This document shows, piece by piece, positions 27,397 through 36,396 of a DNA stretch of 64,000 bases (its first letter is position 1; each line of letters starts with the position of its first letter). This DNA is from Fontimicrobium_A sp034506455 (GTDB lineage: Bacteria > Zhuqueibacterota > Zhuqueibacteria > Residuimicrobiales > Krinioviventaceae). The notes beneath the pieces were generated by a model, which did not search any database, had not been told where the DNA came from, and worked only from the letters and a program-made list of their open reading frames with translations. Both the position numbers and the translations under genes were made by a program. The stretch is taken from contig JAPDPN010000001.1 in NCBI GenBank assembly GCA_034506455.1, positions 6,586-70,585 on the forward strand, read 5' to 3'.

Positions 27397-28932
27397 ATGG
27401 ACATAAAATCATTTTCTCCTGTCAACAGGTCTGCTAATGAGCAAAATTCCCGATATGCCTTTCGTAAAAGAGCTCTTTCCGCAAAAATTTTGCATTTTGC
27501 AAAATTAGTTGCTACATTTTTGAGAAACAACAAGTTTGTCCAGGAAAAGGAGAACGCTATTATACGCGGCAATAAAAATGGGTCGATAAAAATATTTCGT
27601 CCCGAAACGGTTCTTCCGATTAGTTTTGCACTTCTTATTTTGTTGGGCTCTTTGATTTTGTACCTGCCGATCTGTTCCGGAGAGGGACACACCCTGTACG
27701 TAGATGCCCTTTTTACTGCCGCCTCCGCAGTTTGCGTGACAGGGCTGACGGTGGTGGACACCGGTTCTCACTGGAGCACCGTCGGTACGGCCGTCATTCT
27801 CATGTTGATCCAAATCGGCGGGCTGGGGATCATGACCTTCACCTCATTCTTTGTGCTGCTGGTTACGCGGCGACTGAGCATCATGAACAGAGATTTGATC
27901 GGAGCCAATTTCAGCGTCGCTTCGGCAAAAGGCAATGTCCGCAATCTGCTTCTGACCATCGTTTTGGGAACCTTGGCGGTCGAGTTTTTGGGTGCAGCTC
28001 TGCTTTTCTTACGCTTCAAAGAGACTTATCCTCTCGGCTATTCGATTTATCTGGCGCTGTTTCATTCCATTTCCGCCTTTTGTAATGCGGGATTCTCACT
28101 ATTCAGCACCAGCCTAACGGCTTTTCAAGGCGATATCCTGGTCAATTTCACTGTTATGGGCCTGATTGTGATCGGCGGCATCGGCTTTTGGGTGCTCTAT
28201 GATTTGCGCAATGTACCTTCCCGCAAAGGAAACTTTCATTCGACGACGCTGCACACGCGAGTCGTCATTTACACTTCTCTGATACTGATCGGCATTGGCG
28301 CGTTTTGGTTTGCATTGAACGAGTGGAACAATGTACTCGCCGGATTGCCCCTCAAAAACAGAATTCTGGCCTCCTTGTTTCAGGCCGTAACGCCGCGGAC
28401 GGCCGGTTTTAACACCGTCAATATCGGTGATTTGCGCGACAGTACATTATTGATGATGATCCTGCTGATGGTGATTGGTGCTTCACCCGGATCCTGCGGC
28501 GGCGGCATTAAAACCTCGACGATGGCGGTCATTTTAGCGATGGTTGTTGCACAGATCAACAACCGAGGTCAAGTGCAGATCTTTAAACGGGGCATTCCGG
28601 ATCATATTGTTTCCAAATCCATCGTGATCTTGTTCTTTGCCATCGTTCTCCTGTTCGGCGTGTTGATCGCTTTGCTAATTACCGAAAGGCCTTTGCAGCC
28701 ATTGTTTGCAGGCCGCGGTCTTTTCCTTAATCTTTTGTTTGAATCCGCCTCCGCTTTCGGAACGGTCGGGTTGTCGACCGGAATTACCTCTTTCCTCTCA
28801 TCGACGGGCAAAATCATCGTTACCCTCCTCATGTACCTGGGAAGAGTCGGTTCCGCAACTTTGGCCATGGTGGTTGCAGGAGAAAATGCAAAGAGCATTC
28901 GGTACGCTGAAGATGACATTCTAGTGGGTTAA
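27397..28932 (+). CDS. ktrB: KtrB/TrkH-type potassium transporter membrane subunit
   Basis: Polytopic K+ translocating subunit with four pore loops, seen as AASAVCVTGLTVVDTGSHWS, SISAFCNAGFSLF, QAVTPRTAGFNTVNIG and ESASAFGTVGLSTGIT; these carry the glycine filter residues (VTG, NAG, TAG, TVG). The first ATG not overlapping photolyase is 27397 (512 residues). However, a strong AAAGGAGA at 27546-27553 stands 5 bases before an in-frame ATT at 27559, which would give 457 residues, the usual KtrB length. The true start may therefore be 27559. Followed after 20 bases by ktrA. Confidence 0.93.
   Translation: MDIKSFSPVNRSANEQNSRYAFRKRALSAKILHFAKLVATFLRNNKFVQEKENAIIRGNKNGSIKIFRPETVLPISFALLILLGSLILYLPICSGEGHTLYVDALFTAASAVCVTGLTVVDTGSHWSTVGTAVILMLIQIGGLGIMTFTSFFVLLVTRRLSIMNRDLIGANFSVASAKGNVRNLLLTIVLGTLAVEFLGAALLFLRFKETYPLGYSIYLALFHSISAFCNAGFSLFSTSLTAFQGDILVNFTVMGLIVIGGIGFWVLYDLRNVPSRKGNFHSTTLHTRVVIYTSLILIGIGAFWFALNEWNNVLAGLPLKNRILASLFQAVTPRTAGFNTVNIGDLRDSTLLMMILLMVIGASPGSCGGGIKTSTMAVILAMVVAQINNRGQVQIFKRGIPDHIVSKSIVILFFAIVLLFGVLIALLITERPLQPLFAGRGLFLNLLFESASAFGTVGLSTGITSFLSSTGKIIVTLLMYLGRVGSATLAMVVAGENAKSIRYAEDDILVG
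27486..27518 (+). promoter_or_regulatory. Candidate ktrB promoter with inverted repeat
   Basis: AATTTTGC-ATTTT-GCAAAATT (27486-27506) is an 8-bp inverted repeat, containing the 12-bp palindrome ATTTTGCAAAAT (27494-27505). TTGCAT (27490-27495), a 17-base spacer and TACATT (27513-27518) overlap it. If used, transcription starts near 27525, which fits only a ktrB start downstream of 27530. Confidence 0.35.
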
Positions 28933-28952
28933 AAAGAAAAAGGCTTTTTGCT

Positions 28953-29609
28953 ATGAAATCGTTCGCAGTCATCGGTTTGAGCAGTTTCGGCTACTATCTG
29001 GCTAAATATCTGTCCGATCAAGGCTATCATGTTTTGGCGGTAGACAAAAGAGAAGACCGGATCGAGAGGGTCAAGGCATTCGTGGAAAAAGCCATTGTGA
29101 TCGACGCCACGGACAAGGAGACCCTTTCGACTTTGGGGCTGGAGGATTTGGACGGCGTCTTTGTCAGCTTGGGCGACGAAATGGACGCCAGCATTTTGGT
29201 GACGCTCTATTTGCGCGAAATGAAGGTCAAGCGCATCGTCGCAAAAGCGCTGACCGAAGATCACGGCAAGATCCTCGACATCATCGGTGCGCATCAGGTG
29301 GTTTTTCCGGAGCGGGATGAGGCTTACCGCATCTCGCGCAACCTGCGCAGCGATTATATCCTGGACACCATCGATCTAATGGAGGGCTACAGCATCATCG
29401 AGATTGCGCCTCCCCAGGAATTTATTGGTCATACCTTGGGCGAGTTGGACCTGCGCAACAAATACGGCGTACAGGTAATTGTCATAAAGGAACTGATACC
29501 GGAAAAGATCGTTATGGTGCCTTCGGCAGACCATATGATCAAAGACACCAGTATCTTGATGATTCTTGGGGATGACGAATCGTTGGAAAAAATACGCAAA
29601 ATGAAGTAG
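28953..29609 (+). CDS. ktrA: KtrA/TrkA-type cytosolic regulatory subunit
   Basis: 218 residues. An RCK nucleotide-binding domain (about 1-125) starts SFAVIGLSSFGYYLAKYLS, with the KtrA-like GLSSFG in place of classical GxGxxG, and HVLAVDKRED giving the acidic residue that binds the ribose. A C-terminal TrkA_C domain (about 135-218) begins IIEIAPPQEFIGHTLGELDL. As an octameric ring it gates KtrB in response to ATP/ADP. It is the second gene of the potassium operon. Confidence 0.95.
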   Translation: MKSFAVIGLSSFGYYLAKYLSDQGYHVLAVDKREDRIERVKAFVEKAIVIDATDKETLSTLGLEDLDGVFVSLGDEMDASILVTLYLREMKVKRIVAKALTEDHGKILDIIGAHQVVFPERDEAYRISRNLRSDYILDTIDLMEGYSIIEIAPPQEFIGHTLGELDLRNKYGVQVIVIKELIPEKIVMVPSADHMIKDTSILMILGDDESLEKIRKMK

Positions 29610-29663
29610 AATAAACTTGTCTGCAGCGTGGTTAACATACCGATGCAGCAGGGAGTTGAAACC

Positions 29664-30107
29664 ATGTCCGTGCATGTGATTCACATTTACCGCGAGCGCT
29701 CCGACATCGTCAGTCGGCCGGCTTCGGGATCCTTTTTTTTCCACGGCCTTCGGGGTTGGGGAGAAGGAAACTGGGAGCCGAATGTCGACATTTACGAAAC
29801 GACTGACGAAGTTATCATCCGCGCCGAGTTGGCCGGTGTGAGCCGAGAAGATGTACAGATCCGCGTCAAACCGGGCAAGCTGATCATCAGCGGCGAACGG
29901 CGGCCGCCGCAAAGCGGAGAAAGGACTTTGTTTCATCAAATTGAGATCAAATGCGGAAGCTTTTCCAAGATCATTCCCATGCCTTCCAATCTGGAGCATA
30001 ACGAAATTGAAGCCAGATTAGTAGACGGCATGTTGGAAATTCGCATCTCGAAACGGGAGCAAGTCATCGAGATTCCTATTGAAGTAAAAAGTGTGGACAT
30101 GAAATAA
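29664..30107 (+). CDS. Hsp20/alpha-crystallin small heat-shock protein
   Basis: 147 residues from ATG 29664 (GGGAG 8 bases upstream; the earlier in-frame GTG 29628 and ATG 29643 lack one). The alpha-crystallin domain is seen as NVDIYETTDEVIIRAELAGV, EDVQIRVKPGKLIISGERR and IEARLVDGMLEIRISKRE, with the conserved A-x-x-x-n-GxL-like strand near the end. It is an ATP-independent holdase that prevents aggregation. It lies 54 bases after ktrA and 21 bases before lon, a natural partner in protein quality control. Confidence 0.94.
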   Translation: MSVHVIHIYRERSDIVSRPASGSFFFHGLRGWGEGNWEPNVDIYETTDEVIIRAELAGVSREDVQIRVKPGKLIISGERRPPQSGERTLFHQIEIKCGSFSKIIPMPSNLEHNEIEARLVDGMLEIRISKREQVIEIPIEVKSVDMK

Positions 30108-30128
30108 GGAATTTTTAAAGGCGGAGGC

Positions 30129-32519
30129 ATGAGCGAGATGGATTACTACAATGATGCGAACGAAACCGGAGAGGAGCCGAAAGTTCCATCGGAATTGCCG
30201 GTGCTGCCTTTGCGGGATACGGTGGCTTTTCCCAATATCGTCACGCCTCTCATCATTGCGCGGGAGAAATCGGTTCGGCTGATCAACGATGTCGTGGCCG
30301 GAACGCGGATGCTGGCGTTGGTGGCGCAAAAAAGGGCCGAAGAGGAAAATCCGACGCCGGACAGCATCTATTCCTACGGCATTGCGGCGACGGTTTTGCG
30401 TATGCTCAAATTTCCGGACGGTTCTCTTCGCGTGCTGGTTCAGGGTATCTCGCGCTTAAAAGTGCTCAAAATCATCCAGGAAGAACCTTATATGGTCGGT
30501 AAGGTTCGCCTGATTCCCGACTCGTACGAGCCCTCGACGGAATTGGAAGCCTTGAAGCGCAATTTGGCCATTCAATTCCAAAAAATTGTCTCTTTGGTGC
30601 CGCAGCTGCCGGACGAACTGCAGATTGTGGTCGTCAATACCGATCACCCTGGAAAATTGGCGGATCTCATCGCCTCAAACCTCAATTTGTCCGTCGAGGA
30701 AAAGCAGGACATCATCGAAACCATCGATATCAAGCGCCGTCTCGAAAAGCTCACCGTTTATGTAAACCGTGAGCTGGAAGTGCTGGAAATGGGCTCCAAG
30801 ATCCAAGACCAGGTGCAGAGCGAGCTGGGAAAGAATCAGCGCGAATACTTTTTGCGCGAGCAGTTGCGGGCCATCCAAAAAGAATTGGGGATCGGCGATG
30901 AGAAATCGGCCGAGATCGAAGAGCTGCGGCAAAAGTTGAACGAGGCCAAGCTGCCGGAGCAGGCTTACCAGGAGGCGATGCGCGAGCTTGACCGTCTTTC
31001 TAAAATGCAGCCCGGAGCGGCGGAATACACGGTTTCCCGCACTTACCTGGACTGGATGCTTGCGCTGCCGTGGTCGATTTCCACGGAAGACAATTTGGAT
31101 ATCGAGACGGCGCAACGCGTCTTGGATGAAGATCACTACGATCTGGAAAAAGTCAAGGAGCGCATCATCGAGTATTTGGCGGTACGCAAACTAAAACAGA
31201 ACACCAAGGGACCGATTCTCTGTTTTGTCGGGCCTCCGGGTGTGGGCAAAACTTCCCTCGGCCGCTCCATTGCGCGGGCGATGGGAAGAAAATTCGTGCG
31301 CATCTCCCTTGGCGGCGTTCACGACGAAGCGGAAATCCGCGGTCATCGCCGGACCTATATCGGAGCACTGCCCGGCCGTATTCTGCAGGGATTAAAGACC
31401 GCCGGCAGCAACAATCCCATCTTTATGCTCGATGAAGTCGACAAAATCGGCCAGGATTTTCGCGGCGATCCTTCTTCGGCGCTGTTGGAAGTTCTGGATC
31501 CGGAGCAGAACTTTGCCTTTTCAGACCATTATTTGGATGTTCCGTTTGATCTTTCCAAGGTGATGTTCATAACCACCGCCAACGTCCTGGATACAATTCC
31601 GGCGCCGCTGCGCGACCGAATGGAGGTGCTGGAGCTGCCGGGATACATCGAAGAAGAAAAAGTGCAGATTGCCGTCAAATACCTGATCCCCAAGCAGATT
31701 GAGGAAAACGGTTTAAAGCGGCGACAAGTGCAGTTCGAGAAAAAGGCGGTGCACAAGATTGTTCAATCCTATACGCGTGAGGCCGGCGTCCGCAATTTGG
31801 AGCGGCAGATTGCCACGATTTGCCGCAAGATTGCCCGGCAAGTGGCTGCCGGTTCGGAGCAGAAGAAATTCGTCGTCACGGCGGAAAGTTTGACCGAATA
31901 CCTTGGCCCTGAAAAATTCTTTTCCGAGGTCAAGGAACGTACCTCGCAGCCCGGCGTTGCAACCGGCTTGGCGTGGACGCCGACCGGCGGCGATGTGCTG
32001 TTTGTCGAGGCGACCCAGATGGCCGGTTCTAAGGGTTTGATTTTGACCGGTCAGCTCGGCGAAGTTATGAAGGAATCGGCGCAGGCGGCGCTTTCCTATA
32101 TCCGCTCGCGCGCCCAAGAGTTCGGCATTGATGAGGGCTTTTTCGAAAAGCGGGACATTCACATTCACGTTCCCGCCGGCGCCATTCCCAAAGACGGCCC
32201 ATCTGCCGGCGTAACGATTGCAACAGCTTTGATGTCGCTGCTGAAAAATCGGCCGGTGCGAAACGACATTGCCATGACCGGTGAGATTACTTTGCGCGGC
32301 AAAGTGTTGCCGGTCGGCGGCATTAAGGAAAAAGTGTTGGCTGCCCGCAGAGCCGGGATCTATAAAGTCATCATACCGGCAAAAAATCAAGATGATTTGA
32401 GCGAGATCCCGGAAAAAGTCAAAAAGGGCATGCAGTTTTTTCCTGTAGACACATTGGATCAAGTGTTCAAGTTGGCCATCCGATCCGCCGGCTCTAAGCA
32501 GCGTCCGCGTAAGGAATAA
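30129..32519 (+). CDS. lon: ATP-dependent protease Lon
   Basis: 796 residues, family length. The N-terminal LON substrate domain starts LPVLPLRDTVAFPNIVTPL. The AAA+ domain has Walker A GPPGVGKTSLG (about 367) and Walker B FMLDEVDKIG. The C-terminal serine peptidase domain carries the nucleophile in PKDGPSAGVTIATAL (about 690) and the lysine in KEKVLAARRAGI (about 732). It is a cytoplasmic hexamer degrading misfolded and regulatory proteins. GGAGG precedes the ATG. It is the likely end of the ktrB-ktrA-hsp20-lon run; the next operon starts 74 bases on. Confidence 0.98.
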   Translation: MSEMDYYNDANETGEEPKVPSELPVLPLRDTVAFPNIVTPLIIAREKSVRLINDVVAGTRMLALVAQKRAEEENPTPDSIYSYGIAATVLRMLKFPDGSLRVLVQGISRLKVLKIIQEEPYMVGKVRLIPDSYEPSTELEALKRNLAIQFQKIVSLVPQLPDELQIVVVNTDHPGKLADLIASNLNLSVEEKQDIIETIDIKRRLEKLTVYVNRELEVLEMGSKIQDQVQSELGKNQREYFLREQLRAIQKELGIGDEKSAEIEELRQKLNEAKLPEQAYQEAMRELDRLSKMQPGAAEYTVSRTYLDWMLALPWSISTEDNLDIETAQRVLDEDHYDLEKVKERIIEYLAVRKLKQNTKGPILCFVGPPGVGKTSLGRSIARAMGRKFVRISLGGVHDEAEIRGHRRTYIGALPGRILQGLKTAGSNNPIFMLDEVDKIGQDFRGDPSSALLEVLDPEQNFAFSDHYLDVPFDLSKVMFITTANVLDTIPAPLRDRMEVLELPGYIEEEKVQIAVKYLIPKQIEENGLKRRQVQFEKKAVHKIVQSYTREAGVRNLERQIATICRKIARQVAAGSEQKKFVVTAESLTEYLGPEKFFSEVKERTSQPGVATGLAWTPTGGDVLFVEATQMAGSKGLILTGQLGEVMKESAQAALSYIRSRAQEFGIDEGFFEKRDIHIHVPAGAIPKDGPSAGVTIATALMSLLKNRPVRNDIAMTGEITLRGKVLPVGGIKEKVLAARRAGIYKVIIPAKNQDDLSEIPEKVKKGMQFFPVDTLDQVFKLAIRSAGSKQRPRKE

Positions 32520-32593
32520 AACAAGCGGCAAAGCTGCGTCGTTTTTATAACGCAGCAGAGCAGCTTCGGCAGCAAAAGGAAGGGCCTTGGATC

Positions 32594-35500
32594 GTGAAGA
32601 GCCGCGCGGCAAAAGAGTCGCCGACTGAAAGAAAAAGAACCCGCTTGGCATCGGTCGGGCGGATGCTGCTTTGTATTCCCATCATCATAGCGCTTTGCCT
32701 TCTTTTTATTGTCGGCGGCGCGGCACTATACTTTACGCCGAAGCGTATCGAAGCAATCGTCAAGCCGCAAGTGGAACGGCAGACCGGCGGCCGTTTCGAT
32801 TTCTCGCTCGCCCGCTTCAACCCCCTGCAGGGAATCACCCTGCGCAACATCACCCTCACGCTCGATTCGGCGCAAAACCAACTTCCCATTCGGTTATTTA
32901 CAGCGCGGGAAATTTTGTTCGAGTACAATTTGAAACACCTGCTGCGGCGACGATTGACCATCCAAAAGATTCATATCGAGGAGCCCGAGCTCCATTTGTC
33001 GCTTGCCATGGGTGTGCCGGAGCAACCTACTGGGGCTCAAAGAGATACGATGGAAGCATCGCTTCCGCTCGACGTGCAGCTCAAGCTGTTGCGGCTTACG
33101 AACGCCTCGATCTTGGTAGAAACGAGGGACAGCACAAGCCTGCAGCGCATCTTTGTCAGCGAGATCAATCTGTTTCTCGATGACTTTTCGGCGTTGAGGG
33201 GGCAAATCCTGCAGCCGAATCACGATCTCCGCGGCGCTTTGTCGATTAGTCTAAACGGCTCACCGTTCTGCTATGAGCAATTGAGCGGCCGCGATTCAAT
33301 GGCTATGTGCGGCCGTTTGGACGCTTCGCTGAAACTGCTCATCTCCCGCCTGAGCCGCATCGATCTGCAGGGAACTGTCCGTCTTGACCAAACGACGTTT
33401 GATTTAAACGGTGAGCGTCTCTTGGACGGCCGCGGCAAGTCCTTGCCGCTCAGCGTAATGACTCGCATGAGGTTGGATTTTTATCGTCAAAGGTTAGAGG
33501 TCGATTCGCTGGCTTTTGCAGTGCAGGATGTTTCATGGTTCAGTCTGTCGATGGTAGTGGACAGTCTGCTCAGCATGCCGACTCTAAAGGGATACCTGCT
33601 TCACGGCGCCGTTCCTTTACAGCAGCTGGTCGATATTGCATCTTTGACCCTCCCGCAAGGTAACATTCCTGACCTGTTTCTCCACAATTCCGCGGCGGTC
33701 GTCGCAATCGACAGCTTGACGTTCAGCGGCAAGTTTGGTGAAGAACAGGCGGCGGTGGACTGGACGGCTTCCTTATCATTGAAAGATGCCGGAGTGACGG
33801 CCGATCGTGGAAATCTTTTCCTCGGAGGCCTGAATCTTTCTGCGGTTATGCGGGGTGCCGTGCGTGAACAGACGATTGCGCACGCCGATCTGCAGCTCTC
33901 TGCCGTCTATGATTCTGCTTCAGTCCGACTGCCGGAGTTGACGCCGCTTTATACAGGACCCTTGACTCTTGCTGCAGCCATGTCGATAGGGCGAGACGGC
34001 TTTCCTGCCGACCTCGAGGCAAAGTTGACTGTTCGCAATTTGTTGGGGGCAAACGCAGCGGCATCCCTTCGGTTAAGCACCCCTCAGGAACTGCCTCGCG
34101 TACATGGAAATGCGGCCATTCGACTTGACGGCTTTGATTTATCGCAACTACCTGGCGCTCAATGGATTGGAAATGTTTCTGCTGAAGCGGGTGTAGAGAT
34201 TCGCTCTCTTGATTCTTTGCGCTTTGAAGCAGGGGTTACCACGGATACGCTGACAGCCATTCAGGAAGGTCAGCTTTATGTCTTGGCGCCGATGACGGTC
34301 AAATCGGCTGCGCGCGGTGCATTTCATCTTGATGATAACCGCTTGGAAGTCAGGGCATTAGACTTGTCTATCGATCCTTTCCTCCGCGCCCAGTTGCGAG
34401 CCGATTTATCATTTAACGATTCGTCTGCAGTTTTGCATCACTTTTCGGCGGCAATGGATCACGCCGCTCTTTTCGAAAAGCTGCCGAACGCCCTGAGGAC
34501 GCAACTTCCGGGTGCCGGCCTGAGCGGTCGAACATCTTTTGAGGCCAGCGGACGATTCAAGCTGTCGCCCGATATGTTGCCGAGCGAATTCGAAGTAAAG
34601 GCTGCGCTGCAGTCACGGGCAGATTTGTCGCTTCCCGGGCAGGGTGTAAAGATCAAAGACCTTTCGGCAGAAGGCGAGCTCCTTGCGGACTCGCGACGCG
34701 GAGGATTCATGCAGTTTGCCGTCGCACTGGACACAACGCGCTTCCTATTGCCGAATCCTCTCTCGTTTCGAGACAATCGCCTGCTGATTCGGCTGTCGAT
34801 GCCGAATCTCTCCACGATCAGTCTGGATACCGGATACGTTTCGATTCCCGATTTGCACACCCTAGGCGCCGTCAGCGGCCGTATTGAGAATTTAACCACG
34901 CATCCTTTTCTCTCGCTCAAGGCCTCGCTGCGTCAATCGGCTGAGGACACGTTGATTTTTGCACCGGAAGTCTTTTTCAAAGGCATCAATGAAGTCGATC
35001 TGAATATTCGTGCAGATTCCAGTCATGCGGTTTTGAATGCATCGGTTCGGACCAAGGATCTCAGCGTCTATATGCCGAACGACATTCGCATCGATCGTTT
35101 GAATGCTGACCTTGCCTTTTTACAGGAATTTGATTTCGTCAATCCATCGCGTTTGGGGAGGTCTCCTGCCGTTGTGCGCACGCCATCGGACGGACTTGTC
35201 GATTATCTTCTCTATCGCAATTATTACCAAAGCTACCCCAATAAAAGCCGCCTCAGCATTAGACGAATTCAGATCGGCTCTTATCAGGTCGAGAATGTGC
35301 TGTCGGATATTTTTCTCGGCAACGGCAGACTAGAAATCCCCTACTTTGCATTAGATGCCTACGGCGGCAATATTGCCGGTCAATTTTCGCTTGCTGCCGG
35401 AGAAAAGGATCTATTGGACGCTTCTTACAAGCTGACGGCTCATATTTCGTCCATCAATTCGTCGCTGCTGCTGCCGTCTGCCGCTTCTGAGAAAAGCAAT

Positions 35501-35857
35501 ATTACCGCGCATGCCGAGTTGCGCGGCCGCGGGTTGGACATCAATAAAGGCATCGATTTGGACGGCTACTTTAACATCTCCGAGATCGAGTCCAAGGTGG
35601 CCGATAATCTTTTGCGTTCTCTGGATCCGGAAGGAAAGGATTCGGGCATCCGCAGCACGCGTCTGCTTATCAACCGCGGATTCAAACCCAAGCTTTTTCG
35701 CTTTGAAATTCGGCATGGGTTCTGTTATCCGGCGGTTTATTTTCAGCAGCCCTGGTATTTTCCGGTTCGTCTGATCGGCGGCGGCATCGAGCTGAGCCGC
35801 ATACCGATCGTCACCCTGCTCAAGCTCAATCCCAATTTAGCACGGAGTTTCAAATGA
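32594..35857 (+). CDS. AsmA/YdbH-like intermembrane protein
   Basis: 1087 residues from a GTG start. A basic cytoplasmic N terminus and one membrane anchor (LCIPIIIALCLLFIVGGAALYF, about 28-49 of the protein, written in part) are followed by a very long beta-rich periplasmic region. It opens with the AsmA-type motif FTPKRIEAIVKPQVERQTGG, RFDFSLARFNPLQGITLRNI, and ends with GYFNISEIESKVADNLLRSL and SRIPIVTLLKLNP. AsmA-like proteins such as TamB, YhdP and YdbH form hydrophobic grooves that bridge inner and outer membrane and move phospholipids. The next gene encodes a YdbL/DUF1318-like protein, which points to the YdbH branch. The stop overlaps the next ATG (ATGA). A hairpin at 32533-32556 upstream has no T run. 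Confidence 0.78.
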   Translation: MKSRAAKESPTERKRTRLASVGRMLLCIPIIIALCLLFIVGGAALYFTPKRIEAIVKPQVERQTGGRFDFSLARFNPLQGITLRNITLTLDSAQNQLPIRLFTAREILFEYNLKHLLRRRLTIQKIHIEEPELHLSLAMGVPEQPTGAQRDTMEASLPLDVQLKLLRLTNASILVETRDSTSLQRIFVSEINLFLDDFSALRGQILQPNHDLRGALSISLNGSPFCYEQLSGRDSMAMCGRLDASLKLLISRLSRIDLQGTVRLDQTTFDLNGERLLDGRGKSLPLSVMTRMRLDFYRQRLEVDSLAFAVQDVSWFSLSMVVDSLLSMPTLKGYLLHGAVPLQQLVDIASLTLPQGNIPDLFLHNSAAVVAIDSLTFSGKFGEEQAAVDWTASLSLKDAGVTADRGNLFLGGLNLSAVMRGAVREQTIAHADLQLSAVYDSASVRLPELTPLYTGPLTLAAAMSIGRDGFPADLEAKLTVRNLLGANAAASLRLSTPQELPRVHGNAAIRLDGFDLSQLPGAQWIGNVSAEAGVEIRSLDSLRFEAGVTTDTLTAIQEGQLYVLAPMTVKSAARGAFHLDDNRLEVRALDLSIDPFLRAQLRADLSFNDSSAVLHHFSAAMDHAALFEKLPNALRTQLPGAGLSGRTSFEASGRFKLSPDMLPSEFEVKAALQSRADLSLPGQGVKIKDLSAEGELLADSRRGGFMQFAVALDTTRFLLPNPLSFRDNRLLIRLSMPNLSTISLDTGYVSIPDLHTLGAVSGRIENLTTHPFLSLKASLRQSAEDTLIFAPEVFFKGINEVDLNIRADSSHAVLNASVRTKDLSVYMPNDIRIDRLNADLAFLQEFDFVNPSRLGRSPAVVRTPSDGLVDYLLYRNYYQSYPNKSRLSIRRIQIGSYQVENVLSDIFLGNGRLEIPYFALDAYGGNIAGQFSLAAGEKDLLDASYKLTAHISSINSSLLLPSAASEKSNITAHAELRGRGLDINKGIDLDGYFNISEIESKVADNLLRSLDPEGKDSGIRSTRLLINRGFKPKLFRFEIRHGFCYPAVYFQQPWYFPVRLIGGGIELSRIPIVTLLKLNPNLARSFK

Positions 35858-36396
35858 TAAGAGCCTTTTGCCTTATCGTTTTGCTTGGCCTGTGCGCGGC
35901 CTGCAGTATCAAAACGCCGGAAATTACACTCACCGGTGAAAAGACGGCGCTGGAAAATCAAATCATCGGTTCGTTTGAACAGTTGAATCAGCAGGATCAT
36001 CTGACGACCTCGGTTCGGACGGCATTATCGGATGAGGCGGTGACGGGCAAATCCGAATCAGTGATCCAGGCTCTGCAGAACCAACAGTTCATTCAGGACG
36101 AAATTGATGAACTCAAACGTGACAAAGTCATCGGTGAAAACAATTCCGGGTATTTAGAAATATTGGGGAACGAAAAATATCAAAAAGATCCTCTGTATCG
36201 GAAACAGGTGGATCGATTAGTGGAAGAAGAAAACAACAATCGACGGATAATTTATCAAAAAGCGGCGATGAGTGCGGAGTGGAGCACCTCCACGGCTTCT
36301 GCATTGGCAAAGCTTCAACAGGAAAAAGCCGCGCCGGGAACCATGATCCAGCTGGAAAGCGGCGAATGGATCGAAAAACCCAGGCCGAAAAAATGA
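35854..36396 (+). CDS. DUF1318/YdbL-like lipoprotein
   Basis: 180 residues. The lipoprotein signal peptide ends LCAACSIKTPEITLTGEK, so the mature N-terminal cysteine would be acylated. The second half matches the DUF1318 (YdbL) pattern: DELKRDKVIGENNSGYLEIL followed by VDRLVEEENNNRRIIYQKAA, corresponding to the G-x-h-GE-x-x-x-GYL and N-x-x-R-x-x-h-Y-x-x-h-A core. In E. coli YdbL is encoded with YdbH and YnbE, which form an intermembrane lipid bridge. Here a single protein carries both a lipid anchor (as in YnbE) and a YdbL-like domain. It overlaps both neighbours by 4 bases. Confidence 0.72.
   Translation: MIRAFCLIVLLGLCAACSIKTPEITLTGEKTALENQIIGSFEQLNQQDHLTTSVRTALSDEAVTGKSESVIQALQNQQFIQDEIDELKRDKVIGENNSGYLEILGNEKYQKDPLYRKQVDRLVEEENNNRRIIYQKAAMSAEWSTSTASALAKLQQEKAAPGTMIQLESGEWIEKPRPKK

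Noticed and set aside
32533..32556. Hairpin GCTGCGT/ACGCAGC after lon as a terminator
   Set aside because: 10-base loop and no T run after the stem, so it does not meet the criteria for a rho-independent terminator.
31713..32651. 312-codon minus-strand frame opposite lon
   Set aside because: Antisense shadow of the conserved Lon peptidase domain, with no recognisable domain of its own.
36279..36392. Upstream extension of the giant TPR/CHAT frame
   Set aside because: Overlaps the lipoprotein gene for 114 bases; the ATG at 36393 starts a signal peptide and gives the ATGA coupling seen throughout this operon.
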